Positions 32,366 through 41,472 of a stretch of DNA of 64,000 nucleotides are shown piece by piece. Position 1 is the first letter of the stretch, and each line of letters begins with the position of its first letter. The stretch is from NCBI GenBank assembly GCA_964511155.1, contig CAZEEJ010000002.1, positions 20,157 to 84,156 of the forward strand, in the 5' to 3' direction. The position numbers were made by a program, and so were the translations under genes. The DNA comes from JAAYDF01 sp964511155. Lineage in GTDB: Bacteria > Planctomycetota > Phycisphaerae > UBA1845 > PWPN01. Below the pieces are notes generated by a model. The model saw only the letters and a program-made list of their open reading frames with translations, did not search any database and had not been told where the DNA came from.

Positions 32366-33577
32366 TCAAGAAGCCGCGGCGATCGCAGCGGCCTCGCCCA
32401 TGGCCCAGCAGGTGCCGACCACGCGGGCGGAGGCCTGGGCTCGGGCCTCCGCTGAAAGGCACTTGCCCGCCGCCCAGGCGTTGGTCAGCCCGCGGACCTT
32501 CAGGGCGCTGATCGGGATCTCGTACCAGGAGTCCGGCGGCAGGTACTCCAAAGCGACCTCGCCCTGTGGGCTCCAGTGCTCGATCGGCCAGCAGCAACGG
32601 GCGGCGGCATCCGGGAACCTTCGGCCGGTTTTCACGTCCTGCTCAGTCAGCACGTACTCGCCGACGATGCGCCCGCCGTCGCGGATGCCGAGGGTGCCGG
32701 CCTCACTGCACCGGGCATGGGCGAATGCGGGCAGCTCCCGCAGGAAGCGAATGAGCCGTTCCCGTGTCTCCTGTGCACGGTCGTGCAGAGCGGCTTGGAT
32801 ATCGGGGTCCCGCCATTCATCCGGCACAGCCACGGCCCACTTGATGTACACCTCGTCCTCGCGGAGGCCGGTGTCCAGCCACACCGTTGCGCACTCGGCC
32901 GGCAGGTCGCCCTGGGCCGCCGCCTGACGGACTTTGCGAACGAGCCCCAGGCCCGCGGGAAACTTCAGGCAGCCCGGTGCAGCTCCCCGCAAGCGAACGA
33001 TGAACCCGCCGGCCGGGCGGGGCAGCGGGTCATCCACCAGGGCGGGGTCCACCAGGCGGACGACCTCGGCGGTGCCCGTGGCGTCGATCACCGCGGCCGG
33101 CTCGATCATGCGCCGGCCTTCCGGCGTGACGAGGTCGAGCCGAACCACACGCCCGCCCTGTACATCGGCGCGCACGATGCGGGATTGGCAGACGACGGTA
33201 ACCGCCGGCAGTTCGCTCAGCCAGGCTTCCGCCACGCGTTCGTAGGTGCGGGGATCGGTATCGAGGACCCACACCCGGCCGATCAGACGCGGCCGCGTTG
33301 CGGCATCCGCCGCCTTGAGCCGCTCGACCAGTTCCGCCGGCAGGCCGGGGTTGAGAATCTGCCCGGCCGAGTCGAACAGCCCGCCGAGCGTGTGAATGAG
33401 CGTATGGGTCACGGTGCCGCCGACGCGGTCGGCCGGCTCGACCAGCAGGACCCGGCGCCCCAACCGCCCCGCCGCGATGGCCGCGGCCAGACCCGCCGCC
33501 CCCGCCCCCGCCACGACGATGGGATTGCCTTCCAGGTCGGCCTGCGATGGTCTCGAGCCACCCATGGCAGGAAGCAT
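32366..33577 (-). CDS. FAD-dependent oxidoreductase (PF12831-like)
   Basis: The 403-residue protein begins at ATG 33577 or 33565; the further upstream frame reads through low-complexity repeats. The FAD-binding Rossmann motif is VVAGAGAAGLAAAIAAGRLG near residue 20, followed by LLVEPADRVGGTVTHTLIHT, the early segment typical of the FAD_oxidored family of planctomycetes. AAVIDATGTAEVV marks the second dinucleotide-binding strand and AAGKCLSAEARAQASARVV the C-terminal FAD contact. A CC pair lies in AARCCWPIEHW. These proteins are generally annotated without known substrate. It is followed downstream by the acyltransferase and preceded by the Nfn pair on the same strand. Confidence 0.8.
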   Translation of the reverse strand: MLPAMGGSRPSQADLEGNPIVVAGAGAAGLAAAIAAGRLGRRVLLVEPADRVGGTVTHTLIHTLGGLFDSAGQILNPGLPAELVERLKAADAATRPRLIGRVWVLDTDPRTYERVAEAWLSELPAVTVVCQSRIVRADVQGGRVVRLDLVTPEGRRMIEPAAVIDATGTAEVVRLVDPALVDDPLPRPAGGFIVRLRGAAPGCLKFPAGLGLVRKVRQAAAQGDLPAECATVWLDTGLREDEVYIKWAVAVPDEWRDPDIQAALHDRAQETRERLIRFLRELPAFAHARCSEAGTLGIRDGGRIVGEYVLTEQDVKTGRRFPDAAARCCWPIEHWSPQGEVALEYLPPDSWYEIPISALKVRGLTNAWAAGKCLSAEARAQASARVVGTCWAMGEAAAIAAAS

Positions 33578-33599
33578 AGGGGAAGAAGCCGGAAGGCTA

Positions 33600-33710
33600 A
33601 AGGAAAAGGACAGTGGGCAGTGGGCAGTGGGCAGTAGGCAGTGGGCAGGCGACGGAACGCCGCCTTCACTCAGCACTCAGCACTCAGCACTCAGTACTCA
33701 GTACTTAAGA
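33600..33710. repeat. Low-complexity CAGTGGG and CACTCAG arrays
   Basis: GCAGTGG is repeated about six times at 33609-33653, then CACTCAG or ACTCAGT about six times at 33667-33705. The second array runs into the 3' end of the Nfn large-subunit gene, whose final codons (FLSTEY) end at 33691. The two words are each other's approximate inverse. Confidence 0.7.
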
Positions 33711-35094
33711 ACGCGTCGATCGCGGCGGCGGTGTGTTTGCCGTCGCCCATGGCGAGGATGACGGTGGCGGCGCCGCGGACGATGTCGCCGCCGGCGAAGA
33801 CGCCCGGGATGCTGGTCATGTGTTGGGCGTCAATTTCAAGATAGCCCCACCGGTTGGTCTTGAGCTCGGGCGTGGACTGGGTGATGAGCGGGTTGGCCCG
33901 CGTGCCGATGGCCTCGATGAAGACCTGACAAGGAACCTCGAACTCGCTGCCCGCGATGGGAACGGGCGAGCGTCGGCCGGAGGCGTCCGGCTCGCCGAGC
34001 TCCATCCGCTGGCAACGGACCGCCCGGACCCAGCCATCCTCGGTGCCGAGAATCTCGACCGGGTTGCAGAGCATCTCCAGAACGACGCCCTCCTCCTCCG
34101 CGTGCTTGACTTCCTCGACGCGGGCGGGCATCTCGGCTCGCGAGCGGCGGTAGACCAGCGTCGCCGGGTCGGCGCCCAGGCGGCGAGCGGTGCGTACCGC
34201 GTCCATGGCCACGTTGCCGCCGCCGACCACGACCACCTGCGTCGAGCGGACGACCGGCGTGTCGTTGTCCGGGAAGCGAAACGCGCCCATCAGGTTGACG
34301 CGGGTCAGGTACTCGTTGGCCGAATAAACCCCCTTGAGCTGCTCGCCGGGGATGCCCTGGAAGATGGGCAGGCCCGCCCCGTTGGCGATGAACACCGCGT
34401 GGAAGCCCTCCTCGTCCAGCAGATCGCGTATGGTGTACGTCTGCCCGATGACCACGTCGCAGACGATCTCGACGCCCATGCGGCGAAGCTTGTCCACCTC
34501 GGCCTCGACGATGGCCTTGGGCAGCCGGAACTCGGGAATGCCGTAGACCAGCACACCGCCGGGCTTGTGCATGGCTTCGAAAATGGTGACGGCGTGGCCC
34601 TTCTTGGCCAGCTCACCCGCACAAGTCAGCCCGGCGGGCCCGGCACCGACCACCGCCACGCGCTTCCCCGTCGCCGGCGGTGGGATGAGCTGGTCCGGCC
34701 GGTTCTCCCTCGCCCAGTCGGCCACGAACCGCTCCAGATACCCGACGGCCGCCGCGGTGCTCTTCTTCGTGCGGATGCACTCCGACTCGCACTGCGTCTC
34801 CTGCGGGCAGACCCGCCCGGTGATCCCCGGCAGCACATTGCTCTCGAAGAGGATGTCGGCGGCGCGGTTGAGGTCGCCCTCGGCCACCGCCTCCATGAAG
34901 TTGGGGATGTCCACGCCGACCGGGCAGCCGGTGACGCACTTGGCGTTGCGGCAGCGCAGGCAGCGCTCGGCCTCGAGCCGGGCGGCTTCCGTCGCCAGGC
35001 CGCAGTTGACCTCCGCGAAGTTGCAGGATCGCTCCTGCGCATCCTGCTCGGGCATGGTCTGACGCGGGATCTTCATGCGGTCGGCAGCGTTCAT
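33691..35094 (-). CDS. nfnB: NfnB/GltA-type NADP-dependent flavoprotein, large subunit of an NfnAB-like transhydrogenase
   Basis: The 467-residue protein resembles glutamate synthase small subunit/homotetrameric GltA. N-terminal cysteine clusters (CLRCRNAKCVTGCPVG and CPQETQCESEC) bind two [4Fe-4S] centres. FAD and NADP(H) motifs follow: VAVVGAGPAGLTCAGELA and VVVVGGGNVAMDAVRTARRLG. GVLVYGIPEFRLPK and VFAGGDIVRGAATVILAMG are family signatures. The gene overlaps the upstream NfnA-like gene by ATGA. That pairing identifies it as the large subunit of NADH-dependent reduced ferredoxin:NADP oxidoreductase (electron-bifurcating) rather than glutamate synthase, as there is no glutamine amidotransferase partner here. 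SudA-type sulfide dehydrogenase is the alternative. Confidence 0.8.
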   Translation of the reverse strand: MNAADRMKIPRQTMPEQDAQERSCNFAEVNCGLATEAARLEAERCLRCRNAKCVTGCPVGVDIPNFMEAVAEGDLNRAADILFESNVLPGITGRVCPQETQCESECIRTKKSTAAAVGYLERFVADWARENRPDQLIPPPATGKRVAVVGAGPAGLTCAGELAKKGHAVTIFEAMHKPGGVLVYGIPEFRLPKAIVEAEVDKLRRMGVEIVCDVVIGQTYTIRDLLDEEGFHAVFIANGAGLPIFQGIPGEQLKGVYSANEYLTRVNLMGAFRFPDNDTPVVRSTQVVVVGGGNVAMDAVRTARRLGADPATLVYRRSRAEMPARVEEVKHAEEEGVVLEMLCNPVEILGTEDGWVRAVRCQRMELGEPDASGRRSPVPIAGSEFEVPCQVFIEAIGTRANPLITQSTPELKTNRWGYLEIDAQHMTSIPGVFAGGDIVRGAATVILAMGDGKHTAAAIDAFLSTEY

Positions 35095-35957
35095 TGGACC
35101 TCCGCCAGTTTGCATACGTGCCCCGGCTCCTGTTCGGCCCGCAGATGGTTCCACGCGGCCCTCTCCTGGCCGCGGTACGCCGTTAGCCGGTCGCTGAGCT
35201 CCTCGAAGTTCACCTGGTGGGCGTCAAACTCCGGCCCGTCCACGCAGGCGAACTTCATCTTCCCGCCGACCATGACGCGGCAGCCGCCGCACATGCCCGT
35301 GCCGTCCACCATGATCGGGTTCAGCGAGGCGATGGTGTGGATGCCGCGCTCGCGCGTGACGTTGGCGACGGCCCGCATCATGGGCACCGGGCCGGCGGTC
35401 AGCACCGCGTGGACCGCGTCGGCGGCATTCGCGATCAGCTCCTGCAACTTGCCGGTGACGAAGCCGTGGTAGCCGTGGCTGCCGTCGTCCGTGCAGGGCA
35501 GGACCGCGTCGCAGGTGCGGCCCAGCTCTTCTTCAAGGATGACGTACGGCTTGCTCCGCCCGCCGATGACGGCGGTGACCTTGTTGCCGCAAGCCTTGAG
35601 GCCCAACGCCTGCGGATAGATGACCGCGGTCCCGACGCCTCCACCAACCAGTACCACGTGGCCGAGCTTCTCGATCTCCGTCGGCCGGCCGAGCGGGCCG
35701 GCGACGTTGGTGATGGCCTCGCCGGCTTCGAGTCGGCAAAGCCGATCCGTCGTTGCCCCTACGACCTGCACCACCAGGGTGATCGTCCCCGCATCGGGAT
35801 CCGACCGGGCGATGGTCAGGGGGATGCGTTCGCCGCCCTCCGCCACGCGCAGGATGATAAAATGCCCCGGCTGATGGCGGGCGGCCACTCGCGGCGCCTC
35901 CACCACCAGCCAACGCACCTGGGGTGCCAGCCACTTTGCTTCACGAATCACGAACAT
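35091..35957 (-). CDS. nfnA: NfnA-type FAD/NAD-binding iron-sulfur protein, small subunit
   Basis: The 288-residue protein (start ATG 35957, MFVIREAKWLAPQVRWLVVE) is a ferredoxin-NADP reductase-like flavoprotein: PGHFIILRVAEGGERIPLTIA binds FAD and LVGGGVGTAVIYPQALGLK binds NAD(H). The C-terminal [2Fe-2S] region VDGTGMCGGCRVMVGGKMKFACVDGPEF supplies aspartate and three cysteines, a ligand set known from NfnA. Family length is matched. Its stop overlaps the nfnB start, so the subunits are translationally coupled. Together they would exchange electrons between NADH, NADPH and ferredoxin, useful to an anaerobic or facultative fermenting cell. A dihydroorotate dehydrogenase electron-transfer subunit is less likely given the partner. 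Confidence 0.8.
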   Translation of the reverse strand: MFVIREAKWLAPQVRWLVVEAPRVAARHQPGHFIILRVAEGGERIPLTIARSDPDAGTITLVVQVVGATTDRLCRLEAGEAITNVAGPLGRPTEIEKLGHVVLVGGGVGTAVIYPQALGLKACGNKVTAVIGGRSKPYVILEEELGRTCDAVLPCTDDGSHGYHGFVTGKLQELIANAADAVHAVLTAGPVPMMRAVANVTRERGIHTIASLNPIMVDGTGMCGGCRVMVGGKMKFACVDGPEFDAHQVNFEELSDRLTAYRGQERAAWNHLRAEQEPGHVCKLAEVQ

Positions 35958-36546
35958 CGGCAAACTCAACTCCGGATGCGGTACGGTTGTCCTGGTCACC
36001 GGTGTGGCACCGGACTTCGGCGAGCCCAATCGAGCCGCGCTCCATCGGTGTGGCACCGGCGTCCCGCCGGTGCCCGGTCGCCGCAATCGGGTGGCCCAAG
36101 TCCTTCGGACTTGGGGGAGCGATTATTCAGCCCGAGCGACGCGATTCACGAGCCTGCACAACCACGGGGGCCATCCAATCGCTTCCCCAGGTTCAGAGAA
36201 CCTGGGCCACCCGCCCGCCCCGGCCGCCACGGGGGGCGGCCGCTACAACCGACGTCCCACCCGTACCCGGCCGCCACGGGGGGCGGTCGCTACCCGATCC
36301 ATCACCATCGTAGCAGGCCGGCCCGGCCAAGTGCCCACTTCGCCGCAACGTACAAGGGCGCAGTATAGCGCCTCCATTCAGCGGATGCAATGCAGGAAAT
36401 TGGCACTATTAGTGAATGCTTATCCTGAAAACAGCCTGTGCTAATGGGGACTTCACGCTCATTTCGGTTGTGGGTGCAGCCCACGCTGTGGTATCCTTTG
36501 CTCATTCACCTGTTGAGGGCGTTTTTCGAGCGAGAGGCGGCAAACG
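35958..36546. other. Intergenic region between divergent genes, largely repeats
   Basis: No gene. 36001-36075 holds a GGTGTGGCACCGGACTTCGG composite and an adjacent GGCACCGGCGTCCCGCCGGTGCC palindrome. 36089-36215 is an inverted-repeat element with ends GGGTGGCCCAAGTCCTTCGG and CCAGGTTCAGAGAACCTGGG plus CCACCC; half of it recurs at 14484-14519. 36222-36296 holds two GGCCGCCACGGGGGGCGGCC or GGTCGC palindromes. Right of 36310 is unique sequence ahead of the gene at 36547; I see no convincing promoter pair. Confidence 0.6.
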
Positions 36547-39207
36547 ATGACCGGCACGCAACTGACCACCGGGCTGGCGGGATTGGACCGAGTGCTCAAG
36601 GGCCTGATGCCCGGCGACAACATTGTGTGGCAGGTGGACGCGGTTGCGGACTACCGGGCCTTCGTCAAGCCGTTCTGCGAGGCGGCGGCACGCACGGGCA
36701 AGCAGCTCATCTACTTTCGGTTCGGCAAGCACGAGCCGTTGATCTCCGAGGCCGACGGAGCCCAGATCCACGAACTCCACCCCGAGGACGGCTTCGAGAA
36801 GTTCATCGCCGCGATCCACAAGGTCGTCGAGGCCACCGGGCAACGCGGCTACCACGTGTTCGACTGCCTGTCCGACCTGGCCGTCGACTGGTGCAGCGAC
36901 CGCATGTTGGGCAACTTCTTCATGCTCACCTGCCCCTACGTCTACGACGTCGGCGGGATCGCGTACTTCACGGTGCTCAAGAACTACCACTCGTTCCACG
37001 CCTTCGCTTCGATTGCCGAGACGACGCAGATTCTCCTGGACGTCTACCGCCACAAGGGCAAGCTGTACGTCCATCCGATCAAGGTCCAGCAGCGGCACTC
37101 GCCCACCATGTACATGCTGCACGCCTTGGAAGGCGAGGCCCTGGTCCCGGTGACGCGCAGCGCGGTCATTTCGGAGATCCTCACCTCGATGCCCTGGGGC
37201 GGCTCGGAATCGGCGCGGACGCGGTTGGGCATCTGGACGCGGGCCTTCGTGCAGGCCGAGGAGGCCGTCGACCCCACGCATCGTCGCGAATGCTCGGTCG
37301 AAGCCGCCCGTGAGCTGACCCGCCGGCTGCTGCGGATGATCGTCTCCCGCGACGAACGCGTGCTCACTCTGGCGGAGAAGTACTTCAACCTGAACCACCT
37401 GCTCGATATCTGGCGGCGGATGATCGGCACCGGGCTGATCGGCGGCAAGTCCGTGGGCATGCTCCTGGCCCGGGCCATCCTCGAACAGTCCAACGAGCGT
37501 TGGGTCGAGCTGCTCGAACCGCACGACTCCTTCTACATCGGCTCGGACGTCTTCTACACCTACCTCGTGCAGAACGGCTGCTGGTGGGTGCGGCAAAAGC
37601 AGCAGAACCCGGCCACGTTCCTGGAGGGTGCGGAGGAGGCCCGGCGGCGGATCCTGACCGGCACGTTCCCCGACTACATCCGCAAGGAACTCTCGGACAT
37701 GCTCGACTACTTCGGGCAGTCCCCGATTATCGTGCGGTCCAGCAGTCTGCTCGAGGACGCCTTCGGCAATTCATTTGCCGGCAAGTACGAGAGCCTCTTC
37801 TGCGCCAACCAGGGCTCGCGCGACAAACGCCTCGAGGACTTCATGTCCGCGGTCCGCACCATCTACGCCAGCGCCATGAGCGAGCGGGCCCTCCGCTACC
37901 GGGCCCAGCGCGGCATCCTGGAGCGCGACGAACAGATGTCCCTGCTCGTGCAGCGCGTGTCGGGGAGCATGTATGGGCAACTGTTCTTCCCGCAGATGGC
38001 GGGCGTCGGCCTGTCCTTCAACCCGTACGTGTGGAACGAAGAGATCGACCCCGAAGCGGGGATGCTGCGGCTGGTCTTCGGACTGGGTACCCGAGCGGTC
38101 GACCGGGCCGACGACGACTACACGCGGGTCGTCGCCCTGAACGCGCCCGACAAACGTCCGGAGGCCAGCTTCGACGAGGTCCGCCGTTACACCCAGCGGC
38201 GGGTGGACGTACTCGATCTGGCCGCCAATCAGCTCACCGCACTTGATTTCGCTGAGGTGCTCAGCCAGGCCGACGACCTGCCCGTGGCCGCCTTCGCCTC
38301 GCCGGATGAGGAACTCGCCCGCCAGGCCCGGGCCGCCGGCAGACGGGAACGCCCGTCGTGGATTCTGACTTTTGAGGATCTGCTTTCCGGCACCCGGTTT
38401 GTCGAGGACATGCGCGAGATGCTGCACATCCTCGAACAGGCTTACGGCTCGCCGGTGGACACGGAGTTCACCGCCAACGGCTTCGACCAGGGCGGGTACA
38501 AGATCAACCTGGTCCAGTGTCGGCCGCTCCAGGTCGCGGGCAGCGGGGCCATCGCTGATCTGCCCGAGCGGATCGACCCCGCCGATCAGGTTTTCGAGGC
38601 CCACGGGGCGGTGATCGGGCAGAGCCGCCTGGTCACCGTGGACCGCCTCATCTATGTGGTGCCGTCGGTGTACGGCCAGTTGCCGATCAACGACCGTTAC
38701 GCGGTCGCCCGGCTCATCGGACGGCTCATGCACGCCGAGGATGGCGAGCAGCCGCGGACCGTCATGGTCCTCGGGCCGGGCCGCTGGGGTACGACCACGC
38801 CCTCGCTGGGCGTGCCGGTCTCGTTCGCGGAGATCAACAAGGTGTCGATCCTCTGCGAAATCGTCGCCATGCGTGACGACCTCGTCCCGGATGTGTCCCT
38901 CGGGACGCACTTCTTCAATGAGCTGGTCGAGGCCGACATTCTGTACCTGGCTCTCTTCCCGAGCCGTGATGGCAACCGGCTGAACCACGACTTCTTTGAG
39001 CAGGCGCCCAACAAACTGACCACGCTGCTGCCCGACGCCGGCGCCCGTGCCGATGTCGTCCGCGTCATCGATGCGGCCGACCTGGGCGGCGACCGGCTCA
39101 TCAAGCTCAACGCCAACAACCTCAATCAGAAGGTAGTCTGCTACCTGGGGCTTGAGGCCGACGAGCGGATCGAACCGCGATCCCCGCGCCGGATGGCGCG
39201 CCGCTGA
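36547..39207 (+). CDS. Fusion of a degenerate RecA/KaiC-like region with a PEP-synthase-type ATP-grasp
   Basis: The 886-residue protein starts at ATG 36547 (GAGAGGCGG upstream). Residues 1-220 begin like KaiC/RecA-family proteins (LTTGLAGLDRVLKGLMPGDN) but the P-loop position reads IVWQVDAVADYRA, without GKT/S. From about 295 the PEP/pyruvate-binding ATP-grasp of PPDK/PEP synthase follows: LIGGKSVGMLLARA, IIVRSSSLLEDAFGNSFAGK near 395, LLVQRVSG near 475 and INLVQCRPLQV near 655. The last 225 residues are unassigned (VMVLGPGRWGTTTPSLGVPV; THFFNELVEADILYLALF). The swivelling phosphohistidine domain is absent, so classical PEP synthesis is unlikely. Role unknown; an ATP-dependent phosphotransfer or regulatory protein is conceivable. 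Confidence 0.75.
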   Translation: MTGTQLTTGLAGLDRVLKGLMPGDNIVWQVDAVADYRAFVKPFCEAAARTGKQLIYFRFGKHEPLISEADGAQIHELHPEDGFEKFIAAIHKVVEATGQRGYHVFDCLSDLAVDWCSDRMLGNFFMLTCPYVYDVGGIAYFTVLKNYHSFHAFASIAETTQILLDVYRHKGKLYVHPIKVQQRHSPTMYMLHALEGEALVPVTRSAVISEILTSMPWGGSESARTRLGIWTRAFVQAEEAVDPTHRRECSVEAARELTRRLLRMIVSRDERVLTLAEKYFNLNHLLDIWRRMIGTGLIGGKSVGMLLARAILEQSNERWVELLEPHDSFYIGSDVFYTYLVQNGCWWVRQKQQNPATFLEGAEEARRRILTGTFPDYIRKELSDMLDYFGQSPIIVRSSSLLEDAFGNSFAGKYESLFCANQGSRDKRLEDFMSAVRTIYASAMSERALRYRAQRGILERDEQMSLLVQRVSGSMYGQLFFPQMAGVGLSFNPYVWNEEIDPEAGMLRLVFGLGTRAVDRADDDYTRVVALNAPDKRPEASFDEVRRYTQRRVDVLDLAANQLTALDFAEVLSQADDLPVAAFASPDEELARQARAAGRRERPSWILTFEDLLSGTRFVEDMREMLHILEQAYGSPVDTEFTANGFDQGGYKINLVQCRPLQVAGSGAIADLPERIDPADQVFEAHGAVIGQSRLVTVDRLIYVVPSVYGQLPINDRYAVARLIGRLMHAEDGEQPRTVMVLGPGRWGTTTPSLGVPVSFAEINKVSILCEIVAMRDDLVPDVSLGTHFFNELVEADILYLALFPSRDGNRLNHDFFEQAPNKLTTLLPDAGARADVVRVIDAADLGGDRLIKLNANNLNQKVVCYLGLEADERIEPRSPRRMARR

Positions 39208-39759
39208 ACAACGGCCGCTGGCGAGGAAGCGAGAAGGGGGATATTGGAAGTGAGACGTGAGAGGTGAGAAGTGAGAAACCGCGTCTCGGGCCGCTGAGCT
39301 TCACCGGCAGCAAGGTGGACGGCCCCCGCCAAAGGCAGCTTCTTCCCCATTCCCCATTCCGCATTCCCCATTCTTCATTCTCCATTCTCCATTCCCCCCT
39401 GTTGCCGACCTGAGGGGTGAACAAACCCCGAGCGCGGAGCAAGAACGAGCCTCAAGCGCGGAGCATGAACGAGCATCGAGCGCGGAGCATGAACGAGCCC
39501 CGAGCGCAAGCGAGCGGGGTGTGTTGGAGCCTGAAGGGCTCATTCTCTCAGCCCAGGCCGAGTACGTGTTTAGCGTCCTGCAAGCGAGCGGGGTGTGTTT
39601 GAGCCTGAAGGGCTCATTCTCTCAGCCCAGGCCGAAGGCCTGGGGACGAGACCATGCCACCACGGTCGGTCCTGAAGGGACCGTTCATGCCGGTAGCCCC
39701 TTGGCGCGGCATGGGGGGACGACAATCCGCCCCTGGTACTCGGCACGCCCGCCGAAACA
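39208..39759. repeat. Intergenic tandem repeats
   Basis: No gene. 39246-39281 holds an AGTGAGA/AGGTGAG array; 39343-39396 a CATTCCC/CATTCTC array of about eight 7-base units. 39428-39512 has about four units of GAGCGCGGAGCATGAACGAGC. 39507-39635 is a direct duplication: CAAGCGAGCGGGGTGTGTT with the following AAGGGCTCATTCTCTCAGCC and CAGGCCGA occurs twice, 73 bases apart. One more GCGCGGAGCATGAACGAGC lies at 41347. Confidence 0.75.
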
Positions 39760-41187
39760 TCAGTTGGCCGTCGCGTCCGGGCTATCCTCCTCAGCCAGCG
39801 GCGGCAGGCGCCGGTACTCGGGCCGGAGTACACGGAAGCCGACGTCGCAAGGGACCTTATCGCACAGCGGGTCCAACTCGCCCCCGTCATCCACGCGGTT
39901 GAGGTCCACGCTGTACACGACCGCCAATTCAGGCGTCAGACGATAGCGCAACGGGCCTGCGGCAAACGGATCGAGCGGAATCGCCTCAAGATAACGCGGC
40001 ACCAGGACGTCGAGGCTTTCCGGGAAGTCGCCCTCCTCCTGCCGATACCACTCCAACGCCAACCCCACGCGGGCGGTGCGGATGACCGCTACACCTCGCA
40101 GAGCGAGTTCACACGCCCGCATGCAGGGGATGGGAAATGTGCCGCTAAGCAGAGAGTACTCAAGATTCGACTCGGCGGCCTCACCGATCTCCTGTTCTAC
40201 CAACAGGCGCTTCTCGATATTCTCCCCGGCCGCTGCACGCCGGTTCTGAAGACGCAGGCCAAATGCCAGATCGCGATGGAGCAACCCTCCGAGGATGGGG
40301 ATACTGCCGACAGGGGGAGTGTCCGTCTCGCTGTTTCCTTGTCGTAGATACTCGGTAACCGCGAGAAAGCAGACGCGCTCGCTCATCATGCCGAAGTCCA
40401 AGGCCTTCCCCGGCCGCTGATCGTCCAGCATCGTCATGAGTGCGCGTAACTGATCCGGCCTCGGAGTACCTAACGCGTGGATCTGCTCAAGTGTGCGGAT
40501 GGCCAAGTCGTCACACGCAATGGATATAAGTGCCGAGACGAGGGTCGGATGATCGGCCGCCATATCGCTGTGACGCAAAAGGATGGCGATATCCTCGACC
40601 AGGTGGCTCGTATCCTCCACGATGGCCTTATGCACCATTTGCAGGGCCTTGAGTCTGGCCGAGTACCGCAAGGGCCCCAGCTTAGGGCTGAAGGCATCAT
40701 GTGGTTGTTTCCCCACAACCAGCGGAGGCAAGCGGGCACCGGGGAAGTCCGTATACCGATCGATCTCCGCCAGCAGATCGGCACGCTCCTGAACGTAGCC
40801 TTCAAGCAGGCGAGCCAGGTCCGCGGCGGGAAGCCGACCCAGCACCGACGACTCAGCATGATCGATGAGAAACAACAGCCCTTCGGTATCCCTCCGAAGG
40901 GCCTTACCCTCTTCCGCCAATCGATCCCACATGGCCAGTAACACCGTGGCGGCGTTCTGATCCGCCGGCCACTGCCGCCGGCGGGCTTCAAGCTCATCGA
41001 GCGTCGCGGGGTAAGGGTCGTCCAGCGCGGCCTGCAAGGCTTGCCGCCACGCTCGTCGGGCGCTCCACTCGAAGACTAAGACCGCAAGAATGGCGAGCCC
41101 GAAAAGAAGCTCCACCCAGAACAGCCATCGCCGCGCCAGCTTGTGGCCCACTCCTCGTTCCCGATCAGCACTCAGGGTCATTGGCAC
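39760..41187 (-). CDS. Membrane-anchored protein of unknown function
   Basis: The 475-residue protein has one N-terminal helix (WLFWVELLFGLAILAVLVFEW, about 21-41) and a large soluble, mostly alpha-helical remainder, so it is probably anchored with its bulk outside the cytoplasm. The segment ALEWYRQEEGDFPESLDVL with PRYLEAIPLDPFAAGPLRYR near residues 385-420 resembles the end of type II secretion pseudopilins and related planctomycete proteins, where such a motif follows a helix. I do not recognise the rest. A TATACT box at 41302-41307 on the minus strand, about 115 bases upstream, may be its -10. Neighbours give no strong hint. Confidence 0.6.
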   Translation of the reverse strand: MPMTLSADRERGVGHKLARRWLFWVELLFGLAILAVLVFEWSARRAWRQALQAALDDPYPATLDELEARRRQWPADQNAATVLLAMWDRLAEEGKALRRDTEGLLFLIDHAESSVLGRLPAADLARLLEGYVQERADLLAEIDRYTDFPGARLPPLVVGKQPHDAFSPKLGPLRYSARLKALQMVHKAIVEDTSHLVEDIAILLRHSDMAADHPTLVSALISIACDDLAIRTLEQIHALGTPRPDQLRALMTMLDDQRPGKALDFGMMSERVCFLAVTEYLRQGNSETDTPPVGSIPILGGLLHRDLAFGLRLQNRRAAAGENIEKRLLVEQEIGEAAESNLEYSLLSGTFPIPCMRACELALRGVAVIRTARVGLALEWYRQEEGDFPESLDVLVPRYLEAIPLDPFAAGPLRYRLTPELAVVYSVDLNRVDDGGELDPLCDKVPCDVGFRVLRPEYRRLPPLAEEDSPDATAN

Positions 41188-41472
41188 CGCCCTCGCCGGC
41201 TGCTCGCAGAGATCTGTGGGGGTTTCCGCGGCCGGTTCACCCCACTGCCCGGCAGCCGAGCCTCACCCACCACAGGGTATCTCTTTGCACTTGTCCGGTC
41301 CAGTATACCACTTGACCGCTTCACAGCGGTAGGGAAGCCGGCTCAAGGGCGCGGAGCATGAACGAGCTCTGGGCACAAACGAGCGGGACACCTCCCACGC
41401 GAACTCCGGGCGCTTGCGCTTCCGGCTCGTAGGTAGCCGGGCGCTTGCGCTTCCGCCTCGTCGGTATCCGGT
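41188..41472. other. Intergenic region with short repeats
   Basis: No gene. 41341-41392 carries GCGCGGAGCATGAACGAGC and ACAAACGAGCGGGA words, as at 39428. 41404-41465 carries two tandem CGGGCGCTTGCGCTTCCG units followed by CTCGT. The remaining left part is unique and contains the possible minus-strand -10 box at 41302. Confidence 0.55.

Noticed and set aside
33691..35094. Glutamate synthase small subunit (gltD/gltA) as primary name
   Set aside because: The directly overlapping partner is an NfnA-type flavoprotein and no large glutamate synthase subunit is adjacent, so NfnB fits better, although the families are related.
36547..39207. Functional PEP synthase or pyruvate phosphate dikinase
   Set aside because: No swivelling phosphohistidine domain and no C-terminal PEP-binding barrel motifs are present, only the ATP-grasp part.
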